A DNA stretch of 64,000 bases from Purshia tridentata (Eukaryota > Streptophyta > Magnoliopsida > Rosales > Rosaceae): the NCBI GenBank assembly GCA_003254885.1, contig QANT01000404.1, positions 1-64,000 on the forward strand. The letters are read 5' to 3'. The notes under the pieces are model-generated. The model worked only from the letters and a program-made list of their open reading frames with translations. It searched no databases and was not told the origin of the DNA. How positions within the stretch are numbered: position 1 is the first letter of the stretch; every line of letters begins with the position of its first letter. The position numbers were made by a program, and so were the translations under genes. Positions 59,501 to 64,000 of the stretch are shown in pieces.

Positions 59501-60261
59501 CAAGACTTCAAGCTTGGTCACTACATGAAAATCCCTCCCAGAACCATGTTTATGGCTCAGGTCAGCTCCTATTCTTTTACCTTGTTCGCTTGTGCATAAT
59601 TTCCTTTACATAATCCCAATTCCCAACTCCAATAGCCATAAACTTCACTTTTTAGGTTGTGGGAACCCTTATAGCTGGCATTGTCTACTTGGGCACTGCT
59701 TGGTGGCTAATGGAGACCATCCCTGGCATATGTACTGACACATCATCCGTCTGGACTTGCCCAAGTGACACTGTGTTTTACGACGCGTCTGTCATATGGG
59801 GCCTGATTGGTCCCCGAAGAATCTTCGGGGACTTGGGCACATATGAAGCAGTCAATTGGTTCTTCCTAGTTGGTGCAATTGCTCCCATTCTTGTTTGGTT
59901 GGCTGCCAAGGCATTCCCACAGCAAGAGTGGATTAGACTCATCAACATGCCAGTCCTAATTGGTGCCACAGGAAGTATGCCACCAGCCACTGCAGTCAAC
60001 TACACTTCTTGGATCATTTTGGGGTTCCTCTCTGGGTTTGTTGTGTATAGGTATAGACCAGATTGGTGGAGGCGTCACAATTATGTTCTTTCTGGGGCAC
60101 TTGATGCTGGGCTTGCCTTCATGGGGGTGCTTTTGTATTTTACTTTGGGCTTGGAAGACATTAGCCTCAGCTGGTGGGGAAACGACCTTGATGGGTGTCC
60201 CTTGGCTGCCTGCCCAACTGCCAAAGGAGTGGTGGTTGAAGGTTGCCCCGTTTTCAACTGA
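56597..60261 (+). CDS. Oligopeptide transporter (OPT family, OPT1/OPT5-like)
   Basis: Seven exons: 56597-56636, 56720-57201, 57319-57416, 58326-58895, 59043-59298, 59378-59560 and 59656-60261. All are GT-AG and in phase, giving 744 residues, the normal length. An acidic N-terminus is followed by about 14-16 membrane helices. Both OPT signatures are present: NPG at 121-123 ([12 protein letters not shown]) and KIPPR at 533-537. The ending ([17 protein letters not shown]) is typical of the peptide-transporter clade rather than the YSL clade. OPTs are proton-coupled carriers of the plasma membrane for tetra/pentapeptides. Some move glutathione or metal chelates, as OPT3 does. Similarity by eye is closest to OPT1/OPT5. 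Substrate is unknown. The 909-bp third intron holds a short direct repeat only. Confidence 0.93.
58179..58275. repeat. Short direct repeat in an OPT intron
   Basis: CATAACATAAATTCAAAGAT plus GA occurs twice, at 58179-58200 and 58254-58275, identical over 22 bases. Confidence 0.8.
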
Positions 60262-61673
60262 TAATAAATTGCATATACAATATACAATACAACCCGCTTT
60301 TTCTTTCCTTCTTGAAGAATTGCATTAGTTGGATAGAAAATTTGATGATTTCTTGTATTCTTACAATAATACAATTCTTAACATGTAATTGGGAAATCCC
60401 ATAGTACTCTTGCACATTACCAATGTTGATGCCTAAATTTGGTTCCGCCAAAACTAGTGAGGTGTTTGGTCTTGGCTAATGGGTCTAACAAAATGTTGAA
60501 GCCAAGTAACCCTACAAAATAGAAATATGTCATAGCAAAATCTACAAGAAAATCTCAAGCACAAGCTCCTTTATTGTCGAGCATTTGAACGTTCCATTGT
60601 CACTACACTTTTTTTTTGTTTATTATATTATAGAGAATCGAATTCTAGACCTAGCTTAATCTTACCTTTATCCCTACCTACTCTCACCACTTGAACTAAT
60701 CCCAAAGACTTATCGTTTCACTTTTTCAAAGTATTGATATCTTTATATCTTAGTGTTCACATTTTTCCTATTAAGGTAAAGTACCATTAAATCTGGACGT
60801 GTCAGATATCGTAGCTATATCACATAAATCCAAGTTTTTTGCCGATGTAGGTCTAGAGTGTTTTTGCATGGTGTTTTTTGCCTAGTCTAGACTATGTCTC
60901 GTTAATAAGTCTCGGTCTTGCTTGTTTGTTCAGTTATGTAACCAATTTAGTCTAGCTTGTCCTAGGGTTTTGTTTTACAAGTTTGGAGTTTGTATTCCTG
61001 TGTTTACGGTTAATGTAAAGGTACCACGAACGGCTCTTTGGCACGAGATTGAACTGATGTGAGATGTGAAATAATATTTTGCATCGGTGAAGCTTTGAGA
61101 ATTTGGTTTTGGTTACTTCCAGATCTAGTTTTAGGCTTTTCACTTGTTTGCTTGGAATTATTTATTTTATTGTATTTGTTTAACTAGATATTATTATAGC
61201 GAAAAATCTAGTAATTTTTTATATGTTTCAAAATATCTGCAAAAAATTTATTAGTTTCTTGAGTGTTTAGTTTTAGACTTTTACTTCAACTGATCGACAC
61301 AAAATCATAAAATTCTATATTTTTACTAAAGATTGAGTTATTTTTCCAAATTTATCTTTATTTTTATTAAAGAATTTTAGGGTGTGCAATTGAGGGGTAC
61401 CAATTGCATAATTTTATTACATACGCGCCTATTCCTGTCATATGTGTAGGTTTGGTGCGAAGTTGCGAACAAATCAAAAACCTCTTTTCACCAAATAAAA
61501 AACAAAAAACCTTTAAGTTTGGTTCAGCTTCTTCTAAGTTTTTTTCTTTTTGGCTAAGCAGCTTCTTCCAAGTTCACTCACACAAAATACAAATCACAGA
61601 GAAACCATTAGAAACGAGCAAAATAAAAGGGAGCTTCAGCAACAGACACAGAGAGAGAGAGAGAGAGAGAGCA
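60262..61673. other. Spacer and leader of the MTA gene
   Basis: OPT 3' UTR, AT-rich DNA and then the 5' leader of MTA. A (GA)10 run at 61651-61670 ends three bases before the MTA ATG. No other gene was seen. Confidence 0.55.
61651..61670 (+). repeat. (GA)10 run next to the MTA start codon
   Basis: GA dinucleotide run directly before the initiation codon (GCAATGG). It is part of the presumed leader. Confidence 0.9.
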
Positions 61674-64000
61674 ATGGAAACCCAATCGGAAGGTAACGAA
61701 GACGCCTCCATAGGCTCCATAAAAAATATTCGTCAACAGCTCGAAGCTCGCATGGAGTCCCAACGCAGCGCTCAGCTGGAACTCCTCTCTTACCTCCAAG
61801 CCCAAATAGTCCCCGACATTGTCCCCTCCATTGATCTCTCTCTCAAGGTCCTCTCGTCCTTCAACAACCGACCTTTCACTCCCACACCTTCTCTCCCTGA
61901 ACCTAGACCCAACCCCAAAAAAACCATCGAACCCACTCGCCCTTCGACCCCAGAACCGGAACCGGAACCGGAACCGGAACATGAACAGGAACCCAAACCC
62001 ACAAACCAAAACCCACAACTTTCTCCGGACCCGGGTCGCCAACCCAAAAGCGAGAAATTCAGCCCCATGGATGAGAGCGGAAACCCATTGTCGGTGGTTC
62101 GGGCTTTGGTTGCGGTTTGCTTGCTTGAAAGGGTGCCCTTTTCGCCGATTGAGTCGTCGACTGTGCTGAGGAAGCTTGAGAATGACCAGAACGCGACACC
62201 GGAGGAGAAGGCGGCGCTGCGCGAGGTCGGAGGAGAGTCAGGGGCGATATTGGCGGTGGAGATGGCTTTGAGGTCAATGGCAGAAGAAAATGGTGGTGTT
62301 GAGTTGGAGGAGTTTGTGGTGAGTGGCAAGTCGAGAGTTATGGTTGTGGGAATTGACCGGACTCGGCTGATGAAGGAATTGCCTGAAAGCAAGCAATTTC
62401 AGAATCAAGATTCGAATTTGGAAGATGGGAATGGGAATTCGAATCAAAACCAGAGTCAGCAGCAAGTGGTGAATAGTGGGATTGAAGCTAATGGTGGGGT
62501 GTTTGGAATGGGAGGGACTGTTCCGAGGCCAATGCCGGAAATGTGGATGGGGCCCAATGATCCCCACATGGGAGGTTTGCCACCTATGTTTCCGGGGAGT
62601 GGACCCCCTGGTTCGTTGATGGGTCCGAGGGGTGCACCTAGAGTTATGGGCATGATGGGAATGCCCAGAGGGATTGGTGTTCCTCCAATGCATAGACCTA
62701 ATATGGGGCTAAATGCAACAATGGATAGCTCCAATGCAATGTCGCATAAGCAGCCGAGGAGTGAAGAGGAAGAAATGAAGGATCTTGAGGCATTGTTGAA
62801 TAAGAAGACCTTTAGGGAGTTGCAGAAATCAAAAACTGGTGAGGAGCTTTTGGACCTTATTCACCGGCCAACTGCAAAGGAGACTGCTGTAGCTGCCAAG
62901 GTTTGTCGAACTTTATGGCCTTGTTATACAGTTTTCAGTATTTTAATTTGTATTCATATCTTAAGAAATTCATCTAACTGCTTCTTGCAGTAAAAAACTA
63001 TCCAAGGAAATTGGAAAGCTGCTATATGTAAAATCTATTTCTGTCTGTTAGCTAAATATAAAAATTGATGTGATACATTCTTATTTTGTATTGCCTTCTC
63101 TGCTTTGTGATCAAGAGCACCAAAGAAATGATTACAGGTTCTGTATTCAATGAGTCAGCAGATTGTAGTGACTTGTACGAAACATCTGGGTTTGCTTACC
63201 ATTTGTTCTTTGTGTTACAAATAGGACGCAATTGTTCCATGGTCTCATTGGTTGGACATAGGAAATGCTTAAGCTTTAAACTTTGTTATTTGTCAAATAT
63301 ACTCTGATTTTCTATCTTTTGTGTGGTTGGTTGCATCTTAGAAAACTCTGTAGCTTAATTTCTTTCCAATTTTTTTCTTATCCTTGTGCAGTTCTTCATA
63401 TATTTATCCTTATCATTCTCTACTTTGTTGTTATGTTTCAGTTCAAAACTAAAGGTGGTTCGCAATTGAAGGAATACTGCTCAGCCCTAACAAAAGAGGA
63501 CTGCCGTCGTCAATCTAATACCTTACTTGCATGTGAGAAGGTCGGTAAAAAATTGTCTGTTAGTAGTGTGTACAAGCACAAAACACGAATGTGATCATAA
63601 GTTCCTAATTCCTGAAATAAGTGGGGTTAAGAATGCTGCCTGCTTGCTTGTTGTGTGTTTATGTTGAACAATTTCAATTAGAGGATGCATCTTGTTGAAG
63701 CTTTAAATTCTGCATAGGGGGTCTTCTAAAAAGCTGATAATGTGCTGCAAATGTTCCTGCTGGCTATTGTAACCAAACTAAATTAATGAGCTCTGATTTA
63801 ATTTTTAACTTGCAGCAGCCCACTTTGGAGGATAATTGGATGCAGTTTTACCTTCCATTTGTGTCAACTCATTTGAATTTGTTGAGATGTTTAACATTTT
63901 CTTTTGGTTATTGTATTTCTAATTTTATTCTGAAATTACTGCAGATAACTTTGATCCTAGTGTTCACAAATTTTACTTCTTTTTTTTCACATTGTATTTT
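61674..64000 (+). CDS. MTA: N6-adenosine methyltransferase MT-A70 (MTA), 5' part
   Basis: Two exons are visible, 61674-62900 and 63442-63540 (phase 0, GT-AG), encoding the first 442 residues. The next exon lies beyond the window. MTA is the METTL3 homologue that with MTB forms the nuclear mRNA m6A writer. Seen here: an N-terminal helix (KNIRQQLEARMESQRSAQLE), a disordered Pro/Glu stretch with EPEPEPEPEHEQ repeats, a helical domain (about 135-230), a Gly/Met/Pro-rich linker (about 280-350), and the conserved LEALLNKKTFRELQKSKTGE and TKGGSQLKEYCSALTKEDCR that lead into the CCCH zinc fingers. The catalytic DPPW domain is outside the window. The ATG at 61674 is chosen over an in-frame upstream extension because the extension covers leader-like sequence including the GA run. 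The interval 63541-64000 is intron. Confidence 0.92.

Overview
The window is nuclear DNA of a flowering plant, almost certainly a rosid eudicot. AT-rich spacers, GT-AG introns with T-rich 3' ends, plant-only families (LHW-type bHLH, ALMT, ARO, RPW8) and plant-type transposons all point that way. A Rosaceae species is my best guess from the general look of the proteins, but the sequence alone does not prove it. All gene models below were built by reading splice sites and checking that the phase is kept from exon to exon.

Layout. 1-8.6 kb is AT-rich spacer with a Tourist-like element and a young, almost complete Ty1/copia retrotransposon (3262-7784). A two-exon gene for a small secreted cysteine-rich peptide lies at 8655-9062. 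From 9.1 to 19.4 kb I find no gene, only four GC-richer islands, simple repeats and AT-rich DNA. The right-hand 45 kb is gene-rich: an LHW/EMB1444-type bHLH factor (19914-24112), an aluminium-activated malate transporter (29569-31575), a ZNHIT2-like zinc-finger HIT protein (32532-34806), a PUX10-like UBX protein (35588-39159), tRNA-Val(AAC) on the minus strand (39873-39946), a WNK8-like kinase (42355-44736), an RPW8-ARO gene (45656-49425), a Yippee-like protein on the minus strand (52988-53781), an oligopeptide transporter (56597-60261) and the 5' part of the m6A methyltransferase gene MTA (61674 to the window edge).

The most unusual object is the gene at 45656-49425. Two tandem RPW8 domains, the first carrying a dense cysteine cluster, are followed by a threefold linker repeat. 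A phase-matched intron then joins them to an armadillo-repeat-only (ARO) protein whose N-terminal homology starts upstream of any in-frame methionine in its own exon. This reads as an immunity-domain/polarity-scaffold fusion.

The spacers also carry several clear insertion footprints: a MULE-type MITE with long inverted repeats and a perfect 9-bp target duplication, a solo LTR with a 5-bp duplication, a truncated LINE tail, and three micro-insertions that are little more than a poly(A) tail plus a few bases, each between imperfect 11-18-bp direct repeats. The genes are mostly unrelated housekeeping, signalling and transport genes. I see no operon-like or pathway cluster.
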